Shown here one piece after another: positions 1 to 9,761 of a stretch of DNA of 64,000 nucleotides. The number at the start of each line of letters is the position of its first letter. The first letter of the stretch is position 1. A program made the translations under genes and the position numbers. The notes under the pieces were generated by a model. It ran no database searches. It was not told the origin of the DNA and saw only the letters and a program-made list of their open reading frames with translations. Source of the DNA: G965262015 sp965262015 (lineage in GTDB: Bacteria > Spirochaetota > Leptospiria > Turneriellales > CBDBES01); the NCBI GenBank assembly GCA_965262015.1, contig OZ253494.1:496001-560000 (forward strand), in the 5' to 3' direction.

Positions 1-2170
1 ACATAGACCTCTAAAGAAGATTCGCTTAAAGCAGATATAGAAGATACAGAAGTGCCTAGATGTTCATCTAAAGATTGGATAATTTGTTTCTTCTGCTCTT
101 CTAAAGCTATCTCATGATTATGTATTTTGCCATCATGAACTTGTAATTTCTTTTGTAGATCATCAAACCAATTAGTTACTACACTGTCCAATTCTTCTGT
201 TCTTGATGATAATGCCGTATCGCTATCATGAAAACGTTTCTCAACATCCAACCACAATGAATTTGTATGCTCAGATAAAATAGATTTCTGTGTTTCTAAT
301 AGTTGAACATTTTTATCTAATTCTAAATGCATAGAAGATAAGGCATCTGACATGTATTTCTTAAATTCCTCTTCACGACCTACATAGACCTCTAAAGAAG
401 ATTCGCTTAAAGCAGATATAGAAGATACAGAAGTGCCTAGATGTTCATCTAAAGATTGGATAATTTGTTTCTTCTGCTCTTCTAAAGCTATCTCATGATT
501 ATGTATTTTTTCATCATGAACTTGTAATTTCTTTTGTAGATCATCAAACCAATTACTTACTACACTATGTAGCTCTTCTGTTCTTGATGATAATGCCGTA
601 TCGCTATCATGAAAACGTTTCTCAATATCCGACCACAATGAATCTGTATGCTCAGATAAAATAGATTTCTGTGTTGCTAATAGTTGAACATTTTTGTCTA
701 ATTCTAAATGCATAGAAGATAGGGCATCTGACATGTATTTCTTAAATTCCTCTTCACGACCTGAATAGACCTCTAAAGAAGATTCGCTTAGAGCAGATAT
801 AGAAGATGCAGAAGTATGTAGATGTTCGTCTAAAGATTGGATAATTTGTTTCTTCTGCTCTTCTAAAGCTATCTCATGATTGTGTATCTTCTCATCGTGA
901 ACTTGTAATTTCTTTTGTAGATCATCAAACCAATTAGTTACTACACTGTCTAAATTCTTTGTTCTTGATGATAATGCCGTATCGCTATCATGAAAACGTT
1001 TCTCAATATCCAACCACAATGAATCTGTATGCTCAGATAAAATAGATTTCTGTGTTGCTAATAGTTGAACATTTTTGTCTAATTCTAAATGCATAGAAGA
1101 TAGGGCATCTGACATATATTTCTTAAATTCCTCTTCACGACCTGAATAGACCTCTAAAGAAGATTCGCTTAGAGCAGATATAGAAGATATAGAAGTATGT
1201 AGATGTTCATCTAAAGATTGGATAATTTGTTTCTTCTGCTCTTCTAAAGCTATCTCATGATTATGTATTTTGCCATCATGAACTTGTAATTTCTTTTGTA
1301 GATCATCAAACCAATTAGTTACTATACTATGTAGCTCTTCTGTTCTTGATGATAATGCCGTATCGCTATCACGAAAACGTTTCTCAACATCCGACCACAA
1401 TGAATCTGTATGCTTAGATAAAATAGATTTCTGTGTTGCTAGTAGTTGAACATTTTTGTCTAATTCTAAATGCATAGAAGATAGGGCATCTGACATATAT
1501 TTCTTAAATTCCTCTTCACGACCTACATAGACCTCTAAAGAAGATTCGCTTAGAGCAGATATAGAAGATATAGAAGTATGTAGATGTTCATCTAAAGATT
1601 GGATAATTTGTTTCTTCTGCTCTTCTAAAGCTATCTCATGATTATGTATTTTGCCATCATGAACTTGTAATTTCTTTTGTAGATCATCAAACCAATTGGT
1701 TACTACACTGTCTAAATTCTCTGTTCTTAACGATAATGCCGTATCGCTATCATGAAAACGTTTCTCAACATCCAACCACAATGAATCTGTATGCTCAGAT
1801 AAAATAGATTTCTGTGTTGCTAATAGTTGAACATTTTTGTCTAATTCTAAATGCATAGAAGATAGGGCATCTGACATGTATTTCTTAAATTCCTCTTCAC
1901 GACCTGAATAGACCTCTAAAGAAGATTCGCTTAGAGCAGATAAAGAAGATGCAGAAGTATGTAGATGTTCGTCTAAAGATTGGATAATTTGTTTCTTCTG
2001 CTCTTCTAAAGCTATCTCATGATTATGTATTTTGCCATCATGAACTTGTAATTTCTTTTGTAGATCATCAAACCAATTAGTTACTACACTGTATAAATTC
2101 TCTGTTCTTGACGATAATGCCGTATCGTTATCATGAAAACGTTTCTCAACATCCGACCACAATGAATCGA
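1..2170 (-). repeat. 381-bp tandem repeats within coiled-coil gene
   Basis: The same block (for example the segment beginning acatagacc/gaatagacc) recurs at 1, 382, 763, 1144, 1525 and 1906, an exact period of 381 bp (127 codons). Five full units and about 265 bp of a sixth are visible; the array may continue to the left of the window. Units differ by scattered point changes and all keep the frame. The protein unit includes TENLYSVVTNWFDDLQ and EEQKKQIIQSLDEHL. Confidence 0.95.
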
Positions 2171-5100
2171 CATAACCTACAAGGTCTTTCTTCTGAGATT
2201 GCAGTATAGACACCTGTTCATTTGTATGAGATTGCAGTAGAAGCAAAGCTCCATCTAATTTTTCCTCAAATTGTTGTTCTTGTTGACTATACTGTCCCAT
2301 AGATGTTGTGTATATTGACTCGAGCATAGATTTTACCTCTTGCATTTTCTCTGCCAATAACTGGAGAATAGTATCCTTCTGGTTACCCAAAAGTAAATTG
2401 TATTCCTGTAAATGACCTTCTTGTGTTTGGCACTTTGTATCCAATTCATTTAACCAATGAGATGCCAACTCAGCTAATTGATTTGAACTGGACGATAAAA
2501 TTTTCTCGCTATCAGAAAATTGGTTTTGTAAATCTAATTGTAAAGAATCTGTATGCTCCTGCAAAAGCTGTTTTTGAGAATCAATAAATTGAGTACGATT
2601 ATCTATTTCTTGGTGTAAACGAGATAATAATTGTTTGAAAACTTCTTGTAACTTTTGTTCTATACCTGCACCCTCTTTTGTATAATTTTCCATCAAAGAG
2701 CTCAAAACAACTTGATATTCTTGGAGCTTATGTTCCATACTATCTAGAATAAGACGTTTCTGATCATCTATCGAATTTTGATAACTTTGTAGAAAATCTA
2801 CTTTCTCATTGAGCTTACCCATAGAAATATCAGCCAAATGAGTTATTTCTTGTTCATGCTTTTGGAATAAAGTTAGCTCTTTTTGGATATTATTATCAAA
2901 TAACTGCAAATACTTCGTAACATATTGCTCTGTTTGGTTATGACGTTCATCCAAGTCGGATACATGGCTTTTAAACTGTTCCTTTGTGTTATCAATCACT
3001 ACCTGAATATGTCTATAAAGTTCTTCCTCTTGCTCTTTAAAGACTCTATATTTATTTTGTGCTTTATCTTCAAGTACTTGCACACCATGATCTACATAAC
3101 CTTGGAAAGTCTCTTTCTGATCTTCAACTTTTGCTTGTTGCATATCAAATATTTCATGTAATCGAATCAACAAAGTATCCAAATGTTGGTCTAATGATAG
3201 TCTATTTTTTTGCACTACATCATTATGTACTTGGATCTTATCTTCAATTGACTGTGAATATTCACCAAACAACAACTGAAGGCGACTAGCATGTTCATCC
3301 ATACTAATTTCATTTTGTTGTAATTTACCATCCAACTGATCACATAAACCAGAAACATGATCTTTTAAAGTGATTTTATGTTCGTCTAGGACAACTACAC
3401 CTTGATTAACATTAGATATAATATCTTGATTGTATTCCTTCAAACTATCCAAACTATCTTTTTCTTGTTCTCGTACCTTGACCAGTGCAGTAGAAACCTG
3501 AAGACCTATATCTTTCACATAACCACTTAGCGTATGACAACCTTCCTGGACTACGTTATCCAGCTGCATTTGGTAAACTTCATGCTTCTCGGCACCTTGC
3601 TCTATTTGTTCCAAAACATCAGTAATTCTATCCTGCTTAGACATAAGATCTTTTTCTGTCTTTGCCAGGATAGTTTTTAGCTTCATTTGATCTTCTTCAA
3701 GAATTTTAACTCTAAATTTTTCTAGTTCTAGGTTAGCTTGATTCAACATAGAACGAGTATCTTCAGATAACTGTTCTAACCCCTGCCTATCTCTTTTAAT
3801 TGCTTCACTATACGCATTATTAGATTGGGAAACTATTTGATAAAATTGATCCGTATGAGACGTACAGACTTGTTGCATTTGATCAAATAATTCAACTCCC
3901 TGCTCTTGTACTTTTTCGTTTGTACTATCAAGAATCTGCTGCATAAGCTTGCTATTTTCTTCCTGTTGTATAAACAGTGTTTCTGTTTCCTTACATTTTT
4001 TTCCATATATTTCTAGAAATTGATTGATACTATTATCACATAAACTAGTAATATGTTGCTCTATATCACTAGTTTTTACAGAAAATAAACTTTCAAAATT
4101 ACTAATTTGATCTCGTACATTATGGGCTTCGTCTCTAACTACTTTTAGTAGATTATCTTTTTTCTCTAGGGCTTCCAGATCTAGCTCTTCTATCTCAGCA
4201 TGTATGTTATGGCTCATTTGAGAAAAACGGTCTAAAAATAATTTTTCTTGTGCTTCCATGGTACTACCAATATTTCCTGACACCGTATCTAGTTTAGATT
4301 GCAAAGCATCTATACTTTGTTGTAAATCAATCACCTGCTGATCTTTAAAAGCAATATAATCTTCAAATTCATGTTTAACTTGATATAGCATACTAGGCAA
4401 CTTAATTTCTAGGTTATCACTAAGTTGGTTAGATTTGCCATCTAGGCCATTTAAGGTAGAAGAGGCAACTTGTATTCGATGCTCTAAATCAGAAGTAAGC
4501 TGATGTAGATTGTTTTGGGTATGACTTTCTAATGTGCTAAACCTAGCTTGAAGCTCTTGCTCTAGGATACTCTGTTTTTCAGATAGACCTTGCTGTAAGT
4601 TAGAATAAGATTGATTAGCCTGTGATAAAAAATCCTGGATTTTACGGCCAGATGAATCAATCAACATATCAGATTTATGATTAATGTCTTTTTGAAAATT
4701 TACCTGAATTTCATTACCTTGCTTCTCTAATGCTTCAAATTTTTTTTCTATGCCTTGGAGTTTAGTATGACTACGATCAATTTTATCCAGTGAATCGTGA
4801 ATAAAAGTCATTTGACCTTGAACAGAGAATACTGTACTCTCTAAATTAGTTAATTCTATTTCAATACTTTGTAAACCTTCCTTTGCATTAACAACATTTT
4901 TAAAGGATTGTTTCGCACTATCCAACTGCTCATTAAGGGACACTAGATATTTATCTGTATTCAATCTAATCAAATTAAATTCTGACACTAGATCTGCCAA
5001 TTCTTCTTTCTTAGCAAGAAAAAGATTATTGATGTCTTTTTGGGAACGTTCAATTAAGTGTATCATTCGACTACGGCTACTATTTCTACGATCAAAGTAA

Positions 5101-5195
5101 CGCACAAGAAGCATAACTGCAAGAGAAGAAGCAAACGGTAAGAAAAAAGTAAGCATTATGTCACTTAATTGCAAACTTAGTAGATTTTCAACCAT
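1..5195 (-). CDS. Giant membrane-anchored coiled-coil protein, 3' end outside window
   Basis: The reading frame opens with ATG at 5195 (MVENLLSLQLSDIML) and I followed it without a stop towards the window edge, so about 1731 codons are visible and the C-terminus is missing. Residues ~10-32 form one hydrophobic segment followed by RYFDRR, which suggests an N-terminal membrane anchor with a cytoplasmic body. The rest is almost entirely charged, Gln/Glu/Leu-rich helix with no recognisable catalytic domain. From about residue 1010 the sequence turns into near-identical 127-residue repeats. The architecture resembles the large coiled-coil proteins of spirochaetes (the family called SpiroCoCo, from memory). 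A structural or cell-shape role is inference only. No strong ribosome site precedes the ATG. Confidence 0.8.
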   Translation of the reverse strand, partial: MVENLLSLQLSDIMLTFFLPFASSLAVMLLVRYFDRRNSSRSRMIHLIERSQKDINNLFLAKKEELADLVSEFNLIRLNTDKYLVSLNEQLDSAKQSFKNVVNAKEGLQSIEIELTNLESTVFSVQGQMTFIHDSLDKIDRSHTKLQGIEKKFEALEKQGNEIQVNFQKDINHKSDMLIDSSGRKIQDFLSQANQSYSNLQQGLSEKQSILEQELQARFSTLESHTQNNLHQLTSDLEHRIQVASSTLNGLDGKSNQLSDNLEIKLPSMLYQVKHEFEDYIAFKDQQVIDLQQSIDALQSKLDTVSGNIGSTMEAQEKLFLDRFSQMSHNIHAEIEELDLEALEKKDNLLKVVRDEAHNVRDQISNFESLFSVKTSDIEQHITSLCDNSINQFLEIYGKKCKETETLFIQQEENSKLMQQILDSTNEKVQEQGVELFDQMQQVCTSHTDQFYQIVSQSNNAYSEAIKRDRQGLEQLSEDTRSMLNQANLELEKFRVKILEEDQMKLKTILAKTEKDLMSKQDRITDVLEQIEQGAEKHEVYQMQLDNVVQEGCHTLSGYVKDIGLQVSTALVKVREQEKDSLDSLKEYNQDIISNVNQGVVVLDEHKITLKDHVSGLCDQLDGKLQQNEISMDEHASRLQLLFGEYSQSIEDKIQVHNDVVQKNRLSLDQHLDTLLIRLHEIFDMQQAKVEDQKETFQGYVDHGVQVLEDKAQNKYRVFKEQEEELYRHIQVVIDNTKEQFKSHVSDLDERHNQTEQYVTKYLQLFDNNIQKELTLFQKHEQEITHLADISMGKLNEKVDFLQSYQNSIDDQKRLILDSMEHKLQEYQVVLSSLMENYTKEGAGIEQKLQEVFKQLLSRLHQEIDNRTQFIDSQKQLLQEHTDSLQLDLQNQFSDSEKILSSSSNQLAELASHWLNELDTKCQTQEGHLQEYNLLLGNQKDTILQLLAEKMQEVKSMLESIYTTSMGQYSQQEQQFEEKLDGALLLLQSHTNEQVSILQSQKKDLVGYVDSLWSDVEKRFHDNDTALSSRTENLYSVVTNWFDDLQKKLQVHDGKIHNHEIALEEQKKQIIQSLDEHLHTSASSLSALSESSLEVYSGREEEFKKYMSDALSSMHLELDKNVQLLATQKSILSEHTDSLWLDVEKRFHDSDTALSLRTENLDSVVTNWFDDLQKKLQVHDGKIHNHEIALEEQKKQIIQSLDEHLHTSISSISALSESSLEVYVGREEEFKKYMSDALSSMHLELDKNVQLLATQKSILSKHTDSLWSDVEKRFRDSDTALSSRTEELHSIVTNWFDDLQKKLQVHDGKIHNHEIALEEQKKQIIQSLDEHLHTSISSISALSESSLEVYSGREEEFKKYMSDALSSMHLELDKNVQLLATQKSILSEHTDSLWLDIEKRFHDSDTALSSRTKNLDSVVTNWFDDLQKKLQVHDEKIHNHEIALEEQKKQIIQSLDEHLHTSASSISALSESSLEVYSGREEEFKKYMSDALSSMHLELDKNVQLLATQKSILSEHTDSLWSDIEKRFHDSDTALSSRTEELHSVVSNWFDDLQKKLQVHDEKIHNHEIALEEQKKQIIQSLDEHLGTSVSSISALSESSLEVYVGREEEFKKYMSDALSSMHLELDKNVQLLETQKSILSEHTNSLWLDVEKRFHDSDTALSSRTEELDSVVTNWFDDLQKKLQVHDGKIHNHEIALEEQKKQIIQSLDEHLGTSVSSISALSESSLEVY

Positions 5196-5227
5196 TTTTT
5201 AGACAAGAATATTAGTATCCAGAACGC

Positions 5228-5255
5228 TATCTGTGCTCTAACACGTGCACAGATA
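5228..5255. promoter_or_regulatory. Inverted repeat between MFS gene and coiled-coil gene
   Basis: Arms TATCTGTGC (5228-5236) and GCACAGATA (5247-5255) are perfect 9-bp complements around a 10-nt spacer. It lies in the 91-nt gap upstream of the coiled-coil start and downstream of the MFS stop. There is no T-run on either side, so an operator or an mRNA processing hairpin is as likely as a terminator. Confidence 0.4.
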
Positions 5256-5286
5256 CATTAGGATAAACTTTATAGATTATAAGTAA

Positions 5287-6552
5287 TCAAATAGAAGTCT
5301 CTTTACGGCCTGCTATCTGTGGCAAACCAACAAGGGAAAAACTTACAAATAAACAGATTAATATAAATCCAGATGAAAAATAAGCTACACTAGCATGGGA
5401 AAAATAATCATAAAGTAAAGTAGCTATAAAAGGGACAAAAGCTCTTGCTAGAGAAGCCCCAGACTGTAACAACCCCATGTTTTTGCCTCTTTCATTGTCC
5501 TCAGATATGAGTGAAGTAGTAGAAGTTAGAGTTGGACTTAGAATACCCATTCCTAAAGTAAAAAGAAAAATAGTTAGATAGTAACTAAGTAATGTAGACG
5601 CATGAGGATACAAAAGAAAAGCAAGTCCAATACAAACTAATGAAACCTGTATTAATAGCTTTGATGAATATTTTTTATATAGCACTCGATAAATACCACC
5701 TTGAATCAATACTAGTACCAAACCCATGTAAGTAAAGAAAAAACCGGTCTGGCGAATATCCATCTGAAACCTATATTTTAGGTCCCATGCTAAGGTAGAT
5801 TCTAAAGAAACAAAAACAATGTAAAAAATTGTATAGATTAAAAACAATCTATACAATACAGGCGATACCTGCAGACGGAAGATGCCGTGAAGATTAAAAA
5901 CAATCTTACTATTTCTGTTTGCCTCGGGTAGCGACTCTCTCAAATAAAAGACTGCAAGAACCAGGGCAGTAAGAGAAAGAACCATACATAACAAACCAAT
6001 AGAAGCAAATGGATTAAAATTAATCCATTTAAATAAAAAGGTTGGAGGAGGAAAAGAACTTAGCACTGCTCCCATAAATGGACCTAAAACAAAACCAAGA
6101 CCAAAAAGTGCACCCAACATTCCCATAGCTTTGCCTCGATCTTCTTTAGAAGTTATATCTGCTACATAACTTTGGGCAACACTAATTGTACTGCCACTAA
6201 CTCCACTAATCAACCGAGAGAACAGAAATAGACCATAAGAATGACTAATACACCATATTCCATAGCTTAGTAGATTACCCACCAAAGATAGGATTAAAAT
6301 TTTCTTTCTGCCATATCTATCCGATAAACCACCTAATATAGGTGCGAAGAAAAATTGTCCCAATGAATAACAAGACATTAATACTCCACTCAAGACTGCA
6401 GTACCTATACCGTCTAAATAAGACTCTTTAGACAGAAAAATCGTGATGTCACGAATAACAGGTATGATTACTCCAAAGCCTAACATATCTAAAAAGGCTA
6501 CCAAGTAAATGCTATATACAGCACGAGAATTATGTTTTTTAATACTTTCCAT
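5287..6552 (-). CDS. MFS transporter, TetA-like drug:H+ antiporter family
   Basis: A 421-residue protein with about 12 hydrophobic segments, the normal length for a major facilitator superfamily carrier. The N-terminus (YLVAFLDMLGFGVIIPVI) and the motif A loop at residues 74-84 (GGLSDRYGRKK) are typical of the tetracycline/multidrug exporter branch. A second characteristic stretch, SGVSGSTISVAQSYVAD, follows TM4. It would act in the inner membrane as a proton-coupled exporter; the substrate cannot be read from sequence. ATG start. It is divergent from the regulator gene at 6676, with a 123-nt shared upstream region. Two long perfect inverted repeats (5828-5857, 6007-6030) lie inside the coding sequence. 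Confidence 0.85.
   Translation of the reverse strand: MESIKKHNSRAVYSIYLVAFLDMLGFGVIIPVIRDITIFLSKESYLDGIGTAVLSGVLMSCYSLGQFFFAPILGGLSDRYGRKKILILSLVGNLLSYGIWCISHSYGLFLFSRLISGVSGSTISVAQSYVADITSKEDRGKAMGMLGALFGLGFVLGPFMGAVLSSFPPPTFLFKWINFNPFASIGLLCMVLSLTALVLAVFYLRESLPEANRNSKIVFNLHGIFRLQVSPVLYRLFLIYTIFYIVFVSLESTLAWDLKYRFQMDIRQTGFFFTYMGLVLVLIQGGIYRVLYKKYSSKLLIQVSLVCIGLAFLLYPHASTLLSYYLTIFLFTLGMGILSPTLTSTTSLISEDNERGKNMGLLQSGASLARAFVPFIATLLYDYFSHASVAYFSSGFILICLFVSFSLVGLPQIAGRKETSI
5828..5857. repeat. Perfect inverted repeat inside MFS gene (12-bp arms)
   Basis: Arms ATTGTATAGATT and AATCTATACAAT flank the 6-nt spacer AAAAAC. The core GATT-N6-AATC recurs 50 bp on at 5892-5905 with the same spacer, and in the region after 9756. 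Confidence 0.85.
6007..6030. repeat. Perfect inverted repeat inside MFS gene (11-bp arms)
   Basis: Arms AAATGGATTAA and TTAATCCATTT with a 2-nt spacer; it contains another GATT-N6-AATC core at 6012-6025. Confidence 0.85.
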
Positions 6553-6675
6553 TGTAAAACACTAAAACGAGACAGGCCTACCTAGAAAAGAATTATTTTT
6601 TGATTAATAAAATTCTAAAATACAATATACAATTTCATGTTACTTATAGTGTTGTTTTAATTTGCGAGTATCATA

Positions 6676-7833
6676 ATGCACTACCATGACGATATTTTAA
6701 TATATGATAACCAAGGTATATGGGCTTATCTGCACTATATCACACAGGAGCTTGATATAAAAAAATGGGGTGTATTTTTCCATATTAAAGATAAAGGGTT
6801 TTTCTATAAATCAGATGGCCACATAGAGGTACTAGCAGATAAAACACTACCTAATGATAAACTTGTTTATATACCTATTGAGACAGGTCATAATACATCA
6901 GAAACATATCCCTTAGAAGATAACCACACGAATACTCAACAATACAGACAGGCAATGTGGTGTTTCTGTATAGATGCGAATCACAGTATACCAGTTAAAT
7001 CACTTCATGCACTAAAAAGTAAACTACAACTTTTTAGTGCATATGATGCCACGTATAAATACAGATATCCAACATGGCTACCTTTTTTATTTACAAGTCA
7101 TTCTGTTTATGATGAACTTAATCATAGTATACGCAACCGAGATAAACGTATATTTCTTAATGGCCAGCCGCATACAGGAAAATATACATTCTTGCAGTGC
7201 TATGTAACTTACAATTTTAGCATGTTACCACAACCCAAACAACACATAGATAATATCTACCAAACCACTCTAACCAAGCATAATATTCACTTAATCTATA
7301 TTACTGAAATAGCCATGCTAGACCTATACAAGCAAGAGTGGCTTTATCAACAAAGTCAACTAGATACAAACATAGTAATTATTAGTTCCATTTATGACAT
7401 ACATATGTTATTTGGACAAAATATTATTACAAGGGAAATCCTACATTTACTAGAAAAATATAAAAAAGTTTTACCTTCTACAAAAAATCGCACGAATGAA
7501 ATAGAATATCTTGAAAGATTCATTATGAAAACAAAATTTATTCAACCTATTGTACTACAAAAAAATATACATAAAGATAATATATTAGTAAATAATTTCA
7601 TAAGTCTATACCAAAAAGTTTACACAGAGCATCATGGAAAAATGTTAGTTGATATTGCATACCAGAATACATACAAGCTAAAAGATATACTTAATACAGT
7701 TGAGAAGGAAGCTGTCCAGTATGCACAATCAAAAATAGGCAATTCTCAATATAAAATTGCTAGTTTTTTGGGCATGTCTAGAGGAGCACTACAACACAAA
7801 CTTAGGAAATGGCAACCTTTCTCTAATAAATAG
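6676..7833 (+). CDS. Degenerate NtrC-like regulator with Fis-type HTH
   Basis: A 385-residue protein. The C-terminal ~40 residues (EKEAVQYAQSKIGNSQYK, then IASFLGMSRGALQHKLRKW) match the Fis-type helix-turn-helix that ends sigma-54 activators. The middle holds a P-loop-like segment GQPHTGKYTF in place of the usual GESGTGKE, and IYITEIAML where Walker B LDEI would be. No GAFTGA loop for sigma-54 contact is visible. The N-terminal ~150 residues are unrecognised and could be a sensor region. I infer a DNA-binding regulator derived from the NtrC family that has lost, or changed, ATP-driven sigma-54 activation. It is first in a tight three-gene unit (5-nt and 3-nt gaps). ATG start. Confidence 0.55.
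   Translation: MHYHDDILIYDNQGIWAYLHYITQELDIKKWGVFFHIKDKGFFYKSDGHIEVLADKTLPNDKLVYIPIETGHNTSETYPLEDNHTNTQQYRQAMWCFCIDANHSIPVKSLHALKSKLQLFSAYDATYKYRYPTWLPFLFTSHSVYDELNHSIRNRDKRIFLNGQPHTGKYTFLQCYVTYNFSMLPQPKQHIDNIYQTTLTKHNIHLIYITEIAMLDLYKQEWLYQQSQLDTNIVIISSIYDIHMLFGQNIITREILHLLEKYKKVLPSTKNRTNEIEYLERFIMKTKFIQPIVLQKNIHKDNILVNNFISLYQKVYTEHHGKMLVDIAYQNTYKLKDILNTVEKEAVQYAQSKIGNSQYKIASFLGMSRGALQHKLRKWQPFSNK
7007..7042. repeat. Perfect inverted repeat inside regulator gene (14-bp arms)
   Basis: Arms ATGCACTAAAAAGT (7007-7020) and ACTTTTTAGTGCAT (7029-7042) flank an 8-nt spacer. It lies within the coding sequence, so an mRNA hairpin would form. Confidence 0.9.
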
Positions 7834-7838
7834 AGCTT

Positions 7839-8876
7839 ATGTATTACAAAATTGAAAAAAAAACACCAGGTAACTATTTTATAAAAATCATGCCTACACA
7901 AGGTGCTTATATACTTTTTCATAATAATACATATATTCGCCCACATAAACAAGATGCACATATTAAATATAAAAATTATTTTGCACTACAACGTATTATA
8001 TTTATAGGAAAAATGTTCCAGTTATACCAGACTACTCACTCCAAAATCCATTTTATAGATAGAGAAGAGAATAATCTTTATATCTCATTTGGTATACGTA
8101 ATACGTCGGATATCCGACGTATTACGTTATTTACTCATATACAAAGTGATGTTATACCTGTTCATATGGCACTTTTTGAAAATATTCATATAGGCATGTT
8201 AATGAATTCCTTGAAGGAAGGAATGCAATATTTTATTGTAGAACCTGATTTTTCCAGAGAAAAATCCATCAAGTTAAAAAATATTTTTCCTTATGCCCGC
8301 ATTATTCATTTTGAAGATAGGCTATTTGAGATAATAAATGTAAAAAATCCAACACATGATGATCCTACTGATATAATGTCACAACACAATTTAACAGAAG
8401 TCAACAAACAACTTCAATGGGAAAATTATCGTCGAAACTTACTTTATATGGAAATCTTAAATAAAGAAGATGTTACATCACTCTCCATTAATCCTGTATT
8501 CAGTACATTAACTTACTTGCGTAAAAAAAAATGGAATCAGATTGGGGACATAGGCATCTTGTTGAAGATAACAAAGGAAGAGTTTATAGTCATTTCCACC
8601 ATACTAAATAACTACCTAAATGATACAAACCGAATACATCGGTCAGAAGTACAAATTGTATTATCTCTGTATAAAATGTATAATCTATTTTGTTTAGATA
8701 CCAGTGCCATTAAAAAGCAATTGAGTAGTATGATAAGTGATCAACAATTACTTTTTGAACAAAAACATTTAATTAATAAAATTGCACATAAGCAAAAAAG
8801 CTACCTAGAATATACAGAGGAAGATATTATATTACGTGATGTCTACAATGTTCTTATAACAAGTACAACAAATTAA
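7839..8876 (+). CDS. Hypothetical protein, 345 residues
   Basis: I do not recognise a family. The protein appears soluble, rich in Ile/Lys/His, with no signal peptide or membrane segment. It starts with ATG 5 nt after the regulator stop and ends 3 nt before the exonuclease ATG, so it is almost certainly co-transcribed and probably translationally coupled with both. The N-terminal ~160 residues look beta-rich (for example QGAYILFHNNTYIRP, SKIHFIDREENNLYISFG); the C-terminal half looks helical. A 32-bp perfect palindrome lies inside the gene at 8096-8127 and encodes part of IRNTSDIRRIT. Confidence 0.6.
   Translation: MYYKIEKKTPGNYFIKIMPTQGAYILFHNNTYIRPHKQDAHIKYKNYFALQRIIFIGKMFQLYQTTHSKIHFIDREENNLYISFGIRNTSDIRRITLFTHIQSDVIPVHMALFENIHIGMLMNSLKEGMQYFIVEPDFSREKSIKLKNIFPYARIIHFEDRLFEIINVKNPTHDDPTDIMSQHNLTEVNKQLQWENYRRNLLYMEILNKEDVTSLSINPVFSTLTYLRKKKWNQIGDIGILLKITKEEFIVISTILNNYLNDTNRIHRSEVQIVLSLYKMYNLFCLDTSAIKKQLSSMISDQQLLFEQKHLINKIAHKQKSYLEYTEEDIILRDVYNVLITSTTN
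8096..8127. promoter_or_regulatory. 32-bp perfect palindrome without spacer, inside a gene
   Basis: The left half ACGTAATACGTCGGAT (8096-8111) is followed at once by its exact reverse complement (8112-8127). It is richer in G+C than its surroundings. A protein-binding site or a recombination-type site is possible; the function is unknown. Confidence 0.6.
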
Positions 8877-8879
8877 TAT

Positions 8880-9761
8880 ATGTCAGATAATCATTTTTTA
8901 GAACAATTACGTTGGGTAGCTCTAGATTTAGAAACCACAGGTCTTAATCCATGGGATAATGAAATTCTTGAAATTGGTGCAGTGCAGTTTAATCTATCTG
9001 AAATACAAAAAAAATTCCAAGTTCTTGTTAAAGTACATAAACCAATCGATATCCGATCAAGAAATATACATCAAATATCTGATCAAGAGATTAAGCAACA
9101 TGGTATTAACATCCGAGATGCATTAGAAAAGTGCTTAGATTTTATTCAAGATGCACCTTTAATATTTCATAATGCTTCATTTGACCTATCTTTTTTATCT
9201 ATCTCATTAAAAGAACATTCTATGAAAATACCATCCAACTATTATTATGATAATTTATATCTTTCCCGAAAATACTTTCCTGAACGAGAATCCCACTCTC
9301 TAGCTAACATAAGAAAAGCACTCAATATTAATACGGGACAAGCACATAGAGCTCTGGCTGATGCTGAAGCCACAGCAAAAATATTTACATATGGATTAAA
9401 TAAATATAAAACCCAAATTTTATCTAAAGGTAAATATAATAAATTTATGAGATATCATCGTACTTTTAATGAGTTTAAAGTTACCTTACCTAAGAATTTA
9501 AAATATATTACCCACTATTTTAATAAATATATACAAACAGGAATTATGCTTAAAACTCAATATAAACAAGATAGCAAACAAACCAATATGATACATGATC
9601 TTATACAGATTCAAGAAGTGATGATATTTAATCAGAGGATAATATTAAAAGCTTTCTCACTCACACATAATAAACAAAAACTCATACCACTAGAACATAT
9701 GCAAATTCATGATCCTATCCAGGGAACTATCAACTACACAAATATTATAAAATCAGATTAA
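8880..9761 (+). CDS. DnaQ-like 3'-5' exonuclease (DEDDh family)
   Basis: A 293-residue protein with all three exonuclease motifs: Exo I ALDLETTGLNPWDNEILEIG (D16, E18), Exo II HNASFD (D102), and Exo III AHRALADAEAT (H156, D161), which makes it the DEDDh type found in DNA polymerase III epsilon, PolC and RNase T. Residues ~1-180 are the nuclease. The last ~110 residues are an unrecognised basic, Lys/Tyr-rich extension without a visible beta-clamp motif. It could be the polymerase proofreading subunit or a stand-alone exonuclease; the extension does not decide this. ATG start 3 nt after the upstream stop. The last ~260 bp are partly duplicated downstream. Confidence 0.8.
   Translation: MSDNHFLEQLRWVALDLETTGLNPWDNEILEIGAVQFNLSEIQKKFQVLVKVHKPIDIRSRNIHQISDQEIKQHGINIRDALEKCLDFIQDAPLIFHNASFDLSFLSISLKEHSMKIPSNYYYDNLYLSRKYFPERESHSLANIRKALNINTGQAHRALADAEATAKIFTYGLNKYKTQILSKGKYNKFMRYHRTFNEFKVTLPKNLKYITHYFNKYIQTGIMLKTQYKQDSKQTNMIHDLIQIQEVMIFNQRIILKAFSLTHNKQKLIPLEHMQIHDPIQGTINYTNIIKSD

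Noticed and set aside
1..2170. CRISPR array
   Set aside because: Units of 381 bp are contiguous and coding, with no short repeat/unique spacer alternation; the 27-bp array at 38067 likewise has no spacers. No cas gene is seen.
2925..3289. Two short plus-strand open frames
   Set aside because: They lie antisense to the continuous coiled-coil frame and have no family resemblance or ribosome site.
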